Notes under the pieces: model-generated
Seen by the model: only the letters and a program-made list of their open reading frames with translations
Databases searched by the model: none
What the model was told of the DNA's origin: nothing
Made by a program: the position numbers and the translations under genes
Assembly: GCF_041053055.1 (NCBI RefSeq)
Contig: NZ_CP163443.1
Span: 8,787,001 to 8,851,000 of the forward strand
Reading direction: 5' to 3'
Origin: Streptomyces sp. R41
GTDB lineage: Bacteria > Actinomycetota > Actinomycetes > Streptomycetales > Streptomycetaceae
Length of the DNA: 64,000 nucleotides
Shown: positions 25,514 to 33,849 of the stretch, piece by piece
How positions within the stretch are numbered: position 1 is the stretch's first letter
How the letters are laid out: each line of letters begins with the position of its first letter

Positions 25514-26863
25514 TCAGGCCGTCACCGCCTCACGCTGTGCGGCTTCCCCCGGCACACGCTCACCGAGCCGCTCGGTCGGCACCTTGTGCGTCTCGCGGGC
25601 GCTGAGCGCGGCGAGCACCGGCGGGAGGCACAGGGCCGAGGTGAACAGGGCCACGGACGACCAGTCGTCGCCGCCCGGGCCGGCGATCTGCGCGGCGAAG
25701 GTGACGGCGAACCCGGCGACGGCGAAGCCGATCTGGGTGCCGATCGCCATGCCGGAGAGCCGGACGCGGGTGGAGAACATCTCGCCGTAGAAGGACGGCC
25801 AGACACCGTTCGCGGCGCTGTAGACGACACCGAAGGCGAGGATGCCGAAGAGCAGGACGAGCGGGTAGGAGCCCGTGGAGATCGCCCACAGGTAGGCGAA
25901 CATCAGGACCGCGCTGCCCGCGGCCCCGATCAGGTACACCGGCCGGCGGCCGATGCGGTCGGAGAGCGTGGCCCACGCGGGGATCGCGCCGAGGGCGACG
26001 AGGTTGGCCAGGGCGCCCACCCACAGCATCTGCGAGCGGGACAGGCCGACCGAGTCGCTGGTCCCGTACGCCAGCGCCCACACCGTGAAGATCGTGCTGA
26101 CCGAGGCGATCAGAGCGCCCGCGACCACCCGCAGGACGTCCGCCCAGTGCTCGCGGAACAGCACGGCGAGAGGCAGCTTGGCGACGCCCTCGTTCGCGGC
26201 CTGCCGCGTGAAGGCCGGGGTCTCCTGGAGCGTGCGGCGGATGACGTAGCCGACGACGGCGACCGCGACGCTCAGCCAGAAGGGGACGCGCCAGCCCCAG
26301 GAGAGCAATTGGTCCTCGGGCAGCGCGGCGACCGGGAGGAAGACCAGCGTGGCGAGGAGCTGACCGCCCTGGGTGCCGCTGAGCGTGAAGCTCGTGAAGA
26401 AGCCCCGGCGGTTCGGCGGCGCATGCTCCAGCGTCATCGAGTTGGCACTCGCCTGCTCGCCGGCAGCGGAGATGCCCTGCAGGACGCGGCAGAGGACCAG
26501 CAGGACCGGGGCGAGGCCGCCGACCTGTGCGCGGGTGGGCAGACAGCCGATGAGGAACGTCGACAGACCCATCAGGATCAGCGTGAAGACCATGATCTTC
26601 TTCCGGCCGACGCGATCGCCGAAGTGGCCGAGGAACAGCGCGCCGATCGGACGGGCGGCGTAGGCGACGCCGAACGTGGCCAGCGACAGCAGGGTCGCGG
26701 TGGCCGGGTCCGACTCGTCGAAGAAGACCTTCGGGAAGATCAGGGCGGCGGCGCTGCCGTAGATGAAGAAGTCGTAGTACTCCAGCGCGCTGCCGATCCA
26801 GGCGGCCATGGCGGCCTTCCGGGGCTGGCCGGGAGGCGCGTCGAGCGGGGCGGGGACGGACAC
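25514..26863 (-). CDS. MHS-family MFS importer, probable shikimate/quinate transporter
   Basis: A 449-residue metabolite:H+ symporter of the MHS family (ShiA/KgtP/ProP group). Diagnostic stretches are ALEYYDFFIYGSAAALIFP in helix 1, the loop HFGDRVGRKKIMVFTLILMG, and the HAPPNRRGFFTSF segment after helix 4. GTG 26863 is the start. Downstream of its promoter lies a TetR gene, then divergent shikimate dehydrogenase and dehydroshikimate dehydratase genes. A 30-bp motif upstream resembles one in front of the dehydrogenase gene (21 of 30 positions), suggesting one regulator for uptake and breakdown. Substrate assignment rests on this context. Confidence 0.85.
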   Translation of the reverse strand: MSVPAPLDAPPGQPRKAAMAAWIGSALEYYDFFIYGSAAALIFPKVFFDESDPATATLLSLATFGVAYAARPIGALFLGHFGDRVGRKKIMVFTLILMGLSTFLIGCLPTRAQVGGLAPVLLVLCRVLQGISAAGEQASANSMTLEHAPPNRRGFFTSFTLSGTQGGQLLATLVFLPVAALPEDQLLSWGWRVPFWLSVAVAVVGYVIRRTLQETPAFTRQAANEGVAKLPLAVLFREHWADVLRVVAGALIASVSTIFTVWALAYGTSDSVGLSRSQMLWVGALANLVALGAIPAWATLSDRIGRRPVYLIGAAGSAVLMFAYLWAISTGSYPLVLLFGILAFGVVYSAANGVWPSFYGEMFSTRVRLSGMAIGTQIGFAVAGFAVTFAAQIAGPGGDDWSSVALFTSALCLPPVLAALSARETHKVPTERLGERVPGEAAQREAVTA

Positions 26864-27000
26864 GGCGTGCTCCTTCGAGGGAACTCCGAGAACGGAGGGG
26901 ACTCCGGGGACGGGAGTGGCGGAGGGGGAGAGGTGCCGGGGCCCTGGGGGTGTACGGGTCGGCTGCGCCGGGTGCGGGCTGCTTGGCGGCCACGCGCTCC

Positions 27001-27030
27001 GGTTAATTAACCCACTGGATAGTTAGTAGC
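27001..27030. promoter_or_regulatory. Candidate TetR operator upstream of the importer
   Basis: The reverse complement of this block aligns without gaps with 27957-27986 (21 of 30 identical; shared core ACTAAC-N-A-N-CCAGT). It includes the perfect palindrome GGTTAATTAACC (27001-27012). It lies about 140 bp before the importer start. Confidence 0.5.
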
Positions 27031-27131
27031 GGATGGCTACGGATGTTGCGCCGACGTTTCCCGGGTGTCAAGAGGTTGTGCCGAAGGATCTTCGTGTTCT
27101 TGGTCCACGGAGTGGTCCCCGCAGGGGGTTC

Positions 27132-27797
27132 TCAGTCCGTCGCGCGGTCCGCGGTCAGATAGGCGATGACCATGTCGCCGAGCATGGTGCGGTAGTGCTC
27201 CCGCTGGTCGGCGGCGACCAGGTCGCGGCCGAAGAGTGCGCCGAAGGTGTGCCGGTTGGAGACCCGGAAGAAGCAGAAGGCGCTGATCATCGCGTGCAGG
27301 TCCACGGCGTCGACGTCGGCCGTGAACAGGCCCGACTTCCGGCCGGTCTCCAGGATCCGGCGGATCACGTCGAGCGCCGGCGAGCCGATCCTGCCGAGCT
27401 CCTCGGAGGCGGCGATGTGCTCCGCCTCGTGGATGTTCTCGATGCTCACCAGGCGGATGAAGTCGGGGTGCGCCTCATGGTGGTCGAAGGTCAGTTCGGC
27501 GAGCCGGCGGATGGCCGCGACCGGGTCCAGATGCTCGACGTCCAGCTCCTGTTCGGCCTGCCGGATCACGGAGTACGCGCGCTCCAGCACGGCCGTGAAC
27601 AGCTGCTCCTTGCCGCCGAAGTAGTAGTAGATCATCCGTTTGGTGGTGCTGGTGCGGGCGGCGATCTCGTCGACCCGGGCACCGGTGTAACCGGCGCGTG
27701 CGAACTCCTGGGTCGCCACGTCGAGAATCTCGGCCTTGGTGCGGGCGGCGTCGCGAATGCGCCCGTTGGGTCGTGCCGGTTCTTCGACGCTGGTCAT
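27132..27797 (-). CDS. TetR/AcrR-family regulator of the shikimate module
   Basis: A 221-residue TetR-family repressor. The N-terminal helix-turn-helix reads GARVDEIAARTSTTKRMIYYYFGGKEQ, here shown only by its ends GARVDEIAARTS and KRMIYYYFGGKEQ; the C-terminal domain ends LVAADQREHYRTMLGDMVI. It lies between the importer gene and the divergent shikimate dehydrogenase gene. Related 30-bp motifs stand before both of those genes and are the obvious binding sites; a shikimate-pathway intermediate would be the expected inducer. That control is inferred from position and motif sharing. Confidence 0.85.
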   Translation of the reverse strand: MTSVEEPARPNGRIRDAARTKAEILDVATQEFARAGYTGARVDEIAARTSTTKRMIYYYFGGKEQLFTAVLERAYSVIRQAEQELDVEHLDPVAAIRRLAELTFDHHEAHPDFIRLVSIENIHEAEHIAASEELGRIGSPALDVIRRILETGRKSGLFTADVDAVDLHAMISAFCFFRVSNRHTFGALFGRDLVAADQREHYRTMLGDMVIAYLTADRATD

Positions 27798-27956
27798 CGG
27801 ATTCCTTCGGGCGAGAGGGCCGCGGCTCGTGATGGTGGGCCGGTGTCCGCGATTGTAGAAGCAGGGCCCCGCAGCGGCTTTCCTGCCCAGTCCTCAGGCC
27901 CCAGCCCGGGAGCCTTCCTGTCCAGGCCTTCCCGAAGGCGCGACATCCTGGTATCA

Positions 27957-27986
27957 CTTACTAACGAACCAGTTCGTACATTAGCC
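27957..27986. promoter_or_regulatory. Candidate TetR operator before shikimate dehydrogenase
   Basis: Contains the perfect palindrome ACGAAC-CA-GTTCGT (27964-27977) and matches the block at 27001-27030. It ends 18 bp before the GTG start of the dehydrogenase gene and is AT-rich for this genome. Confidence 0.6.
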
Positions 27987-28004
27987 AGGCCCCGGAGGCC
28001 CGCC

Positions 28005-28886
28005 GTGCCCCAGAACTCGTATCTCGTCGGCCTCATCGGATCCGGCATCGGACCCTCGCTCAGCCCCGCGCTGCACGAGCGGGAGGCCGACCGGCAGGGT
28101 CTGCGCTGTCTGTACCGGCTGATCGACATCGACACGCTCGGCGTCGGCCCGGAGGCGGTGGGCGATCTCGTACGCGCCGCACGCGACCTCGGCTTCAACG
28201 GGCTGAACATCACCCACCCCTGCAAGCAGCTGGTCATCGACCACCTCGACGAGCTCTCCGTGGGGGCGAAGGCGCTCGGCGCGGTCAACACCGTCGTCTT
28301 CGAGGGCGGTCGTGCGATCGGGCACAACACGGACGTCACCGGGTTCGCGGCCTCCTTCGCGCGCGGCCTGCCCGACGTCTTTCTGGAACGGGTCGTCCAG
28401 CTGGGCGCGGGCGGCGCGGGCGCGGCCGTCGCGCATGCCGTGCTCACGCTGGGCGCCGGGCACATCACCGTCGTCGACGCGATGCCCGAGCGGGCCGCCG
28501 ACCTCGCCGCAGCGCTGAACCGGCACTTCGGCGAGGGCCGGGCCGCCGCCGGCACGCCGGGCGCGCTCGGGTCCCTGCTCGCCGGTGCCGACGGCGTCGT
28601 GCACGCCACGCCCACCGGGATGGCCGCCCACCCGGGGCTGCCGTTCCCGGCCGAGCTGCTGCATCCGGGGCTGTGGGTGGCCGAGGTCGTCTACCGGCCC
28701 CTGGAGACCGAGCTGCTGCGCACGGCCCGTGCACTCGGCTGCGCGACGCTCGACGGGGGTGGCATGGCCGTCTTCCAGGCCGCGGACGCGTTCAGGCTGT
28801 TCACCGGGCGCGAGCCGGACAGTGTGCGGATGCTGGCCGACATCGCCGAGCTGGCGGGCGCGGGCGCGGCGGGCGTCCGGAGCTGA
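28005..28886 (+). CDS. Shikimate/quinate dehydrogenase (AroE family, catabolic context)
   Basis: A 293-residue shikimate dehydrogenase family enzyme. The substrate-binding N-terminus reads GSGIGPSLSPALHE, with catalytic Lys and Asp in GLNITHPCKQLVIDHLD and GHNTDVTGF. The nucleotide site is LGAGGAGAAVAHAVLTLGA, followed by VTVVDAMPERA-like text (TVVDAMPERAADL); an acidic residue at the end of that strand favours NAD+, as in catabolic quinate/shikimate dehydrogenases. It oxidises shikimate to 3-dehydroshikimate (or quinate to dehydroquinate). GTG 28005 has GGAGG at 27993-27997. The dehydratase gene follows after 181 bp. Confidence 0.87.
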   Translation: MPQNSYLVGLIGSGIGPSLSPALHEREADRQGLRCLYRLIDIDTLGVGPEAVGDLVRAARDLGFNGLNITHPCKQLVIDHLDELSVGAKALGAVNTVVFEGGRAIGHNTDVTGFAASFARGLPDVFLERVVQLGAGGAGAAVAHAVLTLGAGHITVVDAMPERAADLAAALNRHFGEGRAAAGTPGALGSLLAGADGVVHATPTGMAAHPGLPFPAELLHPGLWVAEVVYRPLETELLRTARALGCATLDGGGMAVFQAADAFRLFTGREPDSVRMLADIAELAGAGAAGVRS

Positions 28887-29067
28887 GGGCGCCTTGGGGT
28901 GGGGTGGCTGAGGTGATGGGGATGGGGCGGGTGCGTCTGTGGGGGTTGCTCGCGCCCACGCGGCGGAGCCGCAGATGTCACGGCCCCGCGCCCCTGACGG
29001 TGCCCGCCCCGAGCTCGCGTTTCCCGAGCCGTTCGTTGCAGTGAAGCAACACCGAAGGAGCATCAAC

Positions 29068-30882
29068 GTGCGTACGTCCATCGCCACCGTCTCTCTGAGC
29101 GGATCGCTGACCGAGAAGCTCACGGCCGCGGCGCGGGCCGGCTTCGACGGCGTCGAGATCTTCGAGAACGACCTGCTCGCGAGTCCTCTCACGCCCGAGG
29201 AGATCCGCGCCCGCACCGCCGACCTCGGCCTGAGCATCGACCTGTACCAGCCGATGCGCGACATCGAGGCGGTGCCCGAGGACGAGTTCGCCCGCAATCT
29301 ACGACGGGCCCGGCACAAGTTCGAGCTCATGCGCCGGCTGGGCGCCGACACCGTCCTGGTGTGCTCCAGCGTCTCCCCGCTCGCCGTCGACGACGACGCC
29401 CTCGCCGCGGGGCAGCTGCGCCGACTGGCCGATCTGGCCGAGGACTTCGGCATCCGCGTGGCCTATGAGGCGCTGGCCTGGGGCCGCCATGTGAGCACGT
29501 ACGACCATGCCTGGCGCATCGTCGAAGCCGCGGACCACCCCTGGCTCGGCACCTGCCTGGACAGCTTCCACATCCTCGCGCGCGGCGGCGACCCCAAGGG
29601 CATCGAGGACATCCCCGGCGAGAAGATCTTCTTCCTGCAACTGGCCGACGCCCCGCTGATGGCGATGGACGTGCTCCAGTGGAGCCGCCACTACCGCTGC
29701 TTCCCGGGCCAGGGCGGCTTCGACATCGCGGGGCTGCTGGGGCATGTGATGCGCGCCGGTTACGAGGGGCCGCTCTCCCTCGAAGTCTTCAACGACGTCT
29801 TCCGTCAGGCCGAGGCCGGGCCGACCGCCGTCGACGCCCGGCGCTCGCTCCTCGTCCTCCAAGAAGCGACCGGACCCCTGCTCCAGGAGCCGACCGGACT
29901 CGCGACCCCGCCCGCCCCCGTGGTGCCGACCGGTGTCGCCTTCGCCGAACTCGTCACGCCCGACGTCGCACCCGTCGCCGCGGTGCTCGGCGCCCTCGGC
30001 TTCACCCGCACGGCCCGCCACCGCAGCAAGCCGGTGGACCTGTGGCAGCAGGGCGAGGCGCGCGTCCTCGTCAACACGGGACCGGCCGCCCGCCGTGACG
30101 GCACCGCGCTCGCCGCCATCGGCCTGGAGTCACCGGACCCGGCCGCCGCGGCCCGGCGCGCCGAAGCCCTGCTCGCCCCCGTGCTGCCGCGCCGCCGCGC
30201 CCTCGAGGACGCGCCCCTCGACGCGGTGGCCTCCCCCGACGGCACCGAACTGTTCTTCTGCGCGACCGACCGGCCCGAACTCCCCAGCTGGACCAGCGAC
30301 TTCAGGCAGGTCGAGCACGACCGGGACCCGCGGCGGGTGACCCGTATCGACCACCTGGCGCTCACCCAGCCCTGGCACCAGTTCGACGAGGCCGCCCTCT
30401 TCCACCGCAGCGTGCTCGGGCTGAGCGCACAGGAGAGCGTGGACGTCGCCGACCCGTACGGGCTGCACCGCAGCCGCGCCGTCACCAACGCCGACGGCAG
30501 CGTCCGCATCGCCCTCGGCGTCGGCCCCGCCCCCACCGACGAGGGTGCCCGCGCCCAGCACATCGCCCTCGCCACGCAGGACGTGGTCACCGCGGCTCGC
30601 CGTTTCCGCGAGGCGGGCGGCCGCCTGCTGCCGATGCCCGCGAACTACTACGACGACCTGGCCGCTCGGCATGAGTTCGCCGACAGCGAGCTGGAGACGT
30701 ACCGCGAACTCGGCATCCTCTACGACCGCGACCAGAACGGCGAGTTCCGTCACTGCTACACCGAGACCATCGGGCGCGTCTTCTTCGAACTCGTCCAGCG
30801 TGACGGCGGCTACCGCGGCTACGGCGCGCAGAACGCCCCGGTGCGCCTCGCCGCGCAGCACGCGGTGCGACCGGGGCGTTGA
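29068..30882 (+). CDS. quiC: 3-Dehydroshikimate dehydratase fused to HPPD-like domain
   Basis: A 604-residue two-domain protein. Residues 1-275 are a xylose-isomerase-like TIM barrel (TSIATVSLSGSLTEKLTAAA, AYEALAWGRHVS, LGTCLDSFHIL, LEVFNDVF), the dehydroshikimate dehydratase part, with metal-ligand Glu, Asp, His and Glu in those strands. Residues about 290-604 form a 4-hydroxyphenylpyruvate-dioxygenase-like VOC domain (RIDHLALTQPWHQFDEAA, RAQHIALATQDVV, GRVFFELVQRDGGYRGYG). Pseudomonas and actinobacterial QuiC-type fusions of this design make protocatechuate from 3-dehydroshikimate. GTG 29068 is chosen because GAAGGAG lies 7 nt upstream. It should drain shikimate or quinate carbon into the beta-ketoadipate pathway. 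Confidence 0.87.
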   Translation: MRTSIATVSLSGSLTEKLTAAARAGFDGVEIFENDLLASPLTPEEIRARTADLGLSIDLYQPMRDIEAVPEDEFARNLRRARHKFELMRRLGADTVLVCSSVSPLAVDDDALAAGQLRRLADLAEDFGIRVAYEALAWGRHVSTYDHAWRIVEAADHPWLGTCLDSFHILARGGDPKGIEDIPGEKIFFLQLADAPLMAMDVLQWSRHYRCFPGQGGFDIAGLLGHVMRAGYEGPLSLEVFNDVFRQAEAGPTAVDARRSLLVLQEATGPLLQEPTGLATPPAPVVPTGVAFAELVTPDVAPVAAVLGALGFTRTARHRSKPVDLWQQGEARVLVNTGPAARRDGTALAAIGLESPDPAAAARRAEALLAPVLPRRRALEDAPLDAVASPDGTELFFCATDRPELPSWTSDFRQVEHDRDPRRVTRIDHLALTQPWHQFDEAALFHRSVLGLSAQESVDVADPYGLHRSRAVTNADGSVRIALGVGPAPTDEGARAQHIALATQDVVTAARRFREAGGRLLPMPANYYDDLAARHEFADSELETYRELGILYDRDQNGEFRHCYTETIGRVFFELVQRDGGYRGYGAQNAPVRLAAQHAVRPGR

Positions 30883-30890
30883 GCGCGGGG

Positions 30891-33524
30891 TTACCGCGTG
30901 AGCCGTACGGAGAAAGCGTGGTCCAGCGACAGGCTGGGCGTCCTGACCGTCGTCACCCCGGTGTCCGTGTCGTACGACCAGGCGTCACGCGACAGCGGTC
31001 GCCCGTTGAGGAGCACTTGCTCCGGTGCGGACTGGCCGTGCACGGTGAAGCGGTACGAGCGGGCCGTCGGCTTGTCCTCATAACTGCCGACGCTCGCACT
31101 GACGTTGACATCCGTGAACCGGGAGGAGGAGTTCACAGTGACGCGCTGCGTCGCCGACGCACCCGCTGTGAACCGACGTGTCACGCCGTCGTCCTCGTAC
31201 AGCGTGTAACTGCTGTCGCCTTTCGGGTACAGGTCCCAGTCCAGCTCGTGCCGGTCGCGGGTCTGCCAACTTGTCGTCCCCTTCGGCCACATGGGGACGA
31301 TCGCGCCCTCCTTCACGAACAGGGGAAGGGTGTCGAGCGGCGCGTGGTAGCCGTTGACGGTCGTCGGGCCCTGGTAGGTGCGGCCGGTCCAGTAGTCGGT
31401 CCAGGTGCCCTTGGGCAGATAGATACCGTCGCGGGTCTCGGAGTCCTTGTAGACGGGGGCGACCAGGAAGTCGGAACCTGCGAGGAACTCGTACTTCGCA
31501 TTCGCGCCCAACGTCCCAGGGTCCTGCGGGTACTCCAGCCACAGCGGACGGACCGCGCCCACGCCCGTCTTCGACGCCTCGGCGGAGAGCGTGTACATGT
31601 AGGGGAGCAGGCGCTCCTTCAACTGGAGGTACTTGCGGTTGATGGAGGTGTACGGCTCGCCGTCCAGCCAGGGCTGCTGGTCGGCGGGCTTGCCGGTGGT
31701 GATGTCGGAGGCCCAGCCGTCCATGGTCATGATGGCGGGCAGGAACGCCTTCCACTGGAGGTCGCGGGCGTACATCTTGGCGTCGTGGCGGTAGATCGAA
31801 CCCACGTCACCGGTGTTGTACGCGATGCCGGACATGGTGGCCCCGGCGTACGTCGGGATCTGCCAGCGGATGTAGTCCCACGACAGCTTCTGGTCGCCGC
31901 TCCACAGGACGCCGCAGCGCTGGGCGCCCGCCCAGGAGACCGGGAGCCAGACGAAGCCGCGCGCGTCGCTGTTCTCCTCGATCCCCGCCTTGGCCTTGTC
32001 GCAGGCGTCGAGCGCGAAGTCGTAGCCGTTGCCGACCCAGGCCACATCCAGCTTGGCCACGCGCTGACCCGCCTTCACCTGGTCGGCGAGCTTGTCGATG
32101 CCGTCCTGGGTCCACAGGCCGAGCTGGGCGTGGTGGTCCTGCAGGCCCTTGGCCGTCTCGGCGAGGTTCTCGTAGCCGCAGCCGTAACCGTCGTTGACGA
32201 GCATCCAGCCGAGCGGCATGTCGTGTGCGGTGTAGCCGTCGGCGATCTTCAGCGCGTCGAGGGTGTGCCGTTCGCCGCGGTTGGCGTTGTGCAGGTAGCA
32301 GTCGGAGTCGCCCGGTTCGAGCCCGTACACCGGCGGCATGAACGGCTTGCCCACCAGAGCCGTGTACTTGCCGATCACCTTCTTCGCGTCGCCGAGGAAG
32401 TAGTAGGCGTCCAGGCGCCGTTCCTGCTGTCCGGTCCGCACGGGTGAGCCGAAGTCGTAGACGCCCGGCGCGAAGGTGTTGCGGAAGACGCCGTAGCCCG
32501 CGCTGGAGAGGTAGAAGGGTTGCGAGTTGTTGTAACCGCCCTCGTTCCAGTCGAAGTTGTTGGCCACGTACATCGTCTGATCCCGGTGCGCGAAGCTGCC
32601 GTTCTGCTCGCCGCCGCCGAAGAACTGCTCGTCCGCGCTGCGTGCCAGGCTCTGCCGCATCCCGCTCGTCGACCAGCGGAGGGGCTTGTTCTCCTGCCAG
32701 ATGGCGGTGCGGTTGTCCGCCTTGTAGAGGCCGAAGCGCAGCGGCTTCTTGTAGACCCGAAGGACGGCGTCGGGGGAGCGGATGCCGTAGTACGCGCCCG
32801 CGTCGAAGGACGTCGTGTGCTTCTGAACGGCGGGCTGCCTGCGGACGATGGCCGTGCCCGCCGGGTCGGAGAACGTTCCGGACGGATCGGCCTGGAGGCG
32901 CAGTTGGCCACCCGCCAGGAAGTCGGCCTTCGCCGTGAGTTGCCCGGCCTCGATGGTGTAGCTGCCGTCGCCGCCGCTGAAGGACGTGAGATCGCCCGCG
33001 TCCGTCGTCTCGGGCAGATAGGCCTTGCCGGTGTACGAGTTGTCGTGCACGTCGTACGGCACGACCAGCACGTGGTAGGTCCCCGACGCGTTCGGGATCA
33101 CCGTGGCCTCGGGGTCGGCGGTGCCCGCGCTGGAGGCGACCTGCTTGCCCGCGTCGTCGTAGATGTACAGGTCGAAGTCGTCGGTGGGGTGCTGCCACTG
33201 GATCGAGACCGGTACGCCGCCCTCGGGGTTGTCGGCCCAATACCCCTCGGGTACCGAGACGTTCACGTCGAAGCGGTCGCAGACCTTGTCGTCCGGGTCG
33301 TCGGCGGCGGACGGACAGGTCTCGGTGCCGCCGGACGTGCCCTTGGCGTAGACGGGGCTCTGCCAGCTGACGCTCCGGTGGGTGTCGTCGAGGACGGCGC
33401 TCGGCGGGGTCGCCGCGAGCGCGGGCCGCGCCGGGGCGCTCAGCACGGTGACGGCCAGGGCGGTGGCGAGGCCCGCCATGGCCCAGGAACGGTGTCGGAG
33501 TCTTCGCACGGTACGCATCTCCAC
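30891..33524 (-). CDS. Secreted glycoside hydrolase family 31 enzyme
   Basis: An 877-residue exported glycosidase. A signal peptide ends near RPALAATP (residue 37). Residues about 40-190 hold a beta-rich PPC-like lead, followed by the GH31 N-terminal sandwich (SADEQFFGGGEQNGSFAHRD) and TIM barrel. The nucleophile strand reads VAKLDVAWVG (Asp493) and the acid/base region WSGDQ (Asp544); GAVRPLWLEYP and FLAGSDFLVAPVY follow in the C-terminal part. Family members cleave alpha-glucosides, alpha-xylosides or alpha-N-acetylgalactosaminides; the K-L-D nucleophile motif is not the maltase W-x-D-M-N-E, so substrate is uncertain. It converges, 8 bp apart, on the quiC gene. Confidence 0.87.
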   Translation of the reverse strand: MEMRTVRRLRHRSWAMAGLATALAVTVLSAPARPALAATPPSAVLDDTHRSVSWQSPVYAKGTSGGTETCPSAADDPDDKVCDRFDVNVSVPEGYWADNPEGGVPVSIQWQHPTDDFDLYIYDDAGKQVASSAGTADPEATVIPNASGTYHVLVVPYDVHDNSYTGKAYLPETTDAGDLTSFSGGDGSYTIEAGQLTAKADFLAGGQLRLQADPSGTFSDPAGTAIVRRQPAVQKHTTSFDAGAYYGIRSPDAVLRVYKKPLRFGLYKADNRTAIWQENKPLRWSTSGMRQSLARSADEQFFGGGEQNGSFAHRDQTMYVANNFDWNEGGYNNSQPFYLSSAGYGVFRNTFAPGVYDFGSPVRTGQQERRLDAYYFLGDAKKVIGKYTALVGKPFMPPVYGLEPGDSDCYLHNANRGERHTLDALKIADGYTAHDMPLGWMLVNDGYGCGYENLAETAKGLQDHHAQLGLWTQDGIDKLADQVKAGQRVAKLDVAWVGNGYDFALDACDKAKAGIEENSDARGFVWLPVSWAGAQRCGVLWSGDQKLSWDYIRWQIPTYAGATMSGIAYNTGDVGSIYRHDAKMYARDLQWKAFLPAIMTMDGWASDITTGKPADQQPWLDGEPYTSINRKYLQLKERLLPYMYTLSAEASKTGVGAVRPLWLEYPQDPGTLGANAKYEFLAGSDFLVAPVYKDSETRDGIYLPKGTWTDYWTGRTYQGPTTVNGYHAPLDTLPLFVKEGAIVPMWPKGTTSWQTRDRHELDWDLYPKGDSSYTLYEDDGVTRRFTAGASATQRVTVNSSSRFTDVNVSASVGSYEDKPTARSYRFTVHGQSAPEQVLLNGRPLSRDAWSYDTDTGVTTVRTPSLSLDHAFSVRLTR

Positions 33525-33551
33525 TCAAACCAACGGTGTTGTGTTTGCAGG

Positions 33552-33587
33552 TGCTTGAAATCGCGTTGGATCGTGCATCTTCAAGCA
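33552..33587. promoter_or_regulatory. Inverted repeat upstream of the GH31 gene
   Basis: TGCTTGAA (33552-33559) and TTCAAGCA (33580-33587) are exact inverse copies 20 bp apart, starting 27 bp upstream of the GH31 start. The gap 33525-33849 holds this element and the permease promoter; no gene was seen in it. Confidence 0.45.
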
Positions 33588-33687
33588 TGAAGGGTGGCCG
33601 CGCGTGCAGGTTCATGTCAATGGATCCCACCTGAGGTGTCGCCGCGGTCCGCGCAGTGGACGGCCGCAAATTACCGGCCAGTTGACA

Positions 33688-33715
33688 TTGAAAGGCGAAT
33701 CGCCACCGCTATCAT
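33688..33715 (+). promoter_or_regulatory. HrdB-type promoter for the permease gene
   Basis: TTGAAA (33688-33693) and TATCAT (33710-33715) are separated by 16 bp in an AT-richer stretch. Transcription would begin near 33722, giving a leader of about 130 nt before the permease start. Confidence 0.5.
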
Positions 33716-33849
33716 CACCTCACCTGCGGAGCGACCCTCTGCCCGATGACGGCGGTTGTACGGCATCGACCTTCACACCCCCCACTGAACACATGGCGTT
33801 GTCGGGCGTGTCTGCCCGCGCGTCGTGCAGGACGGAAAGCAGCGCGAGC

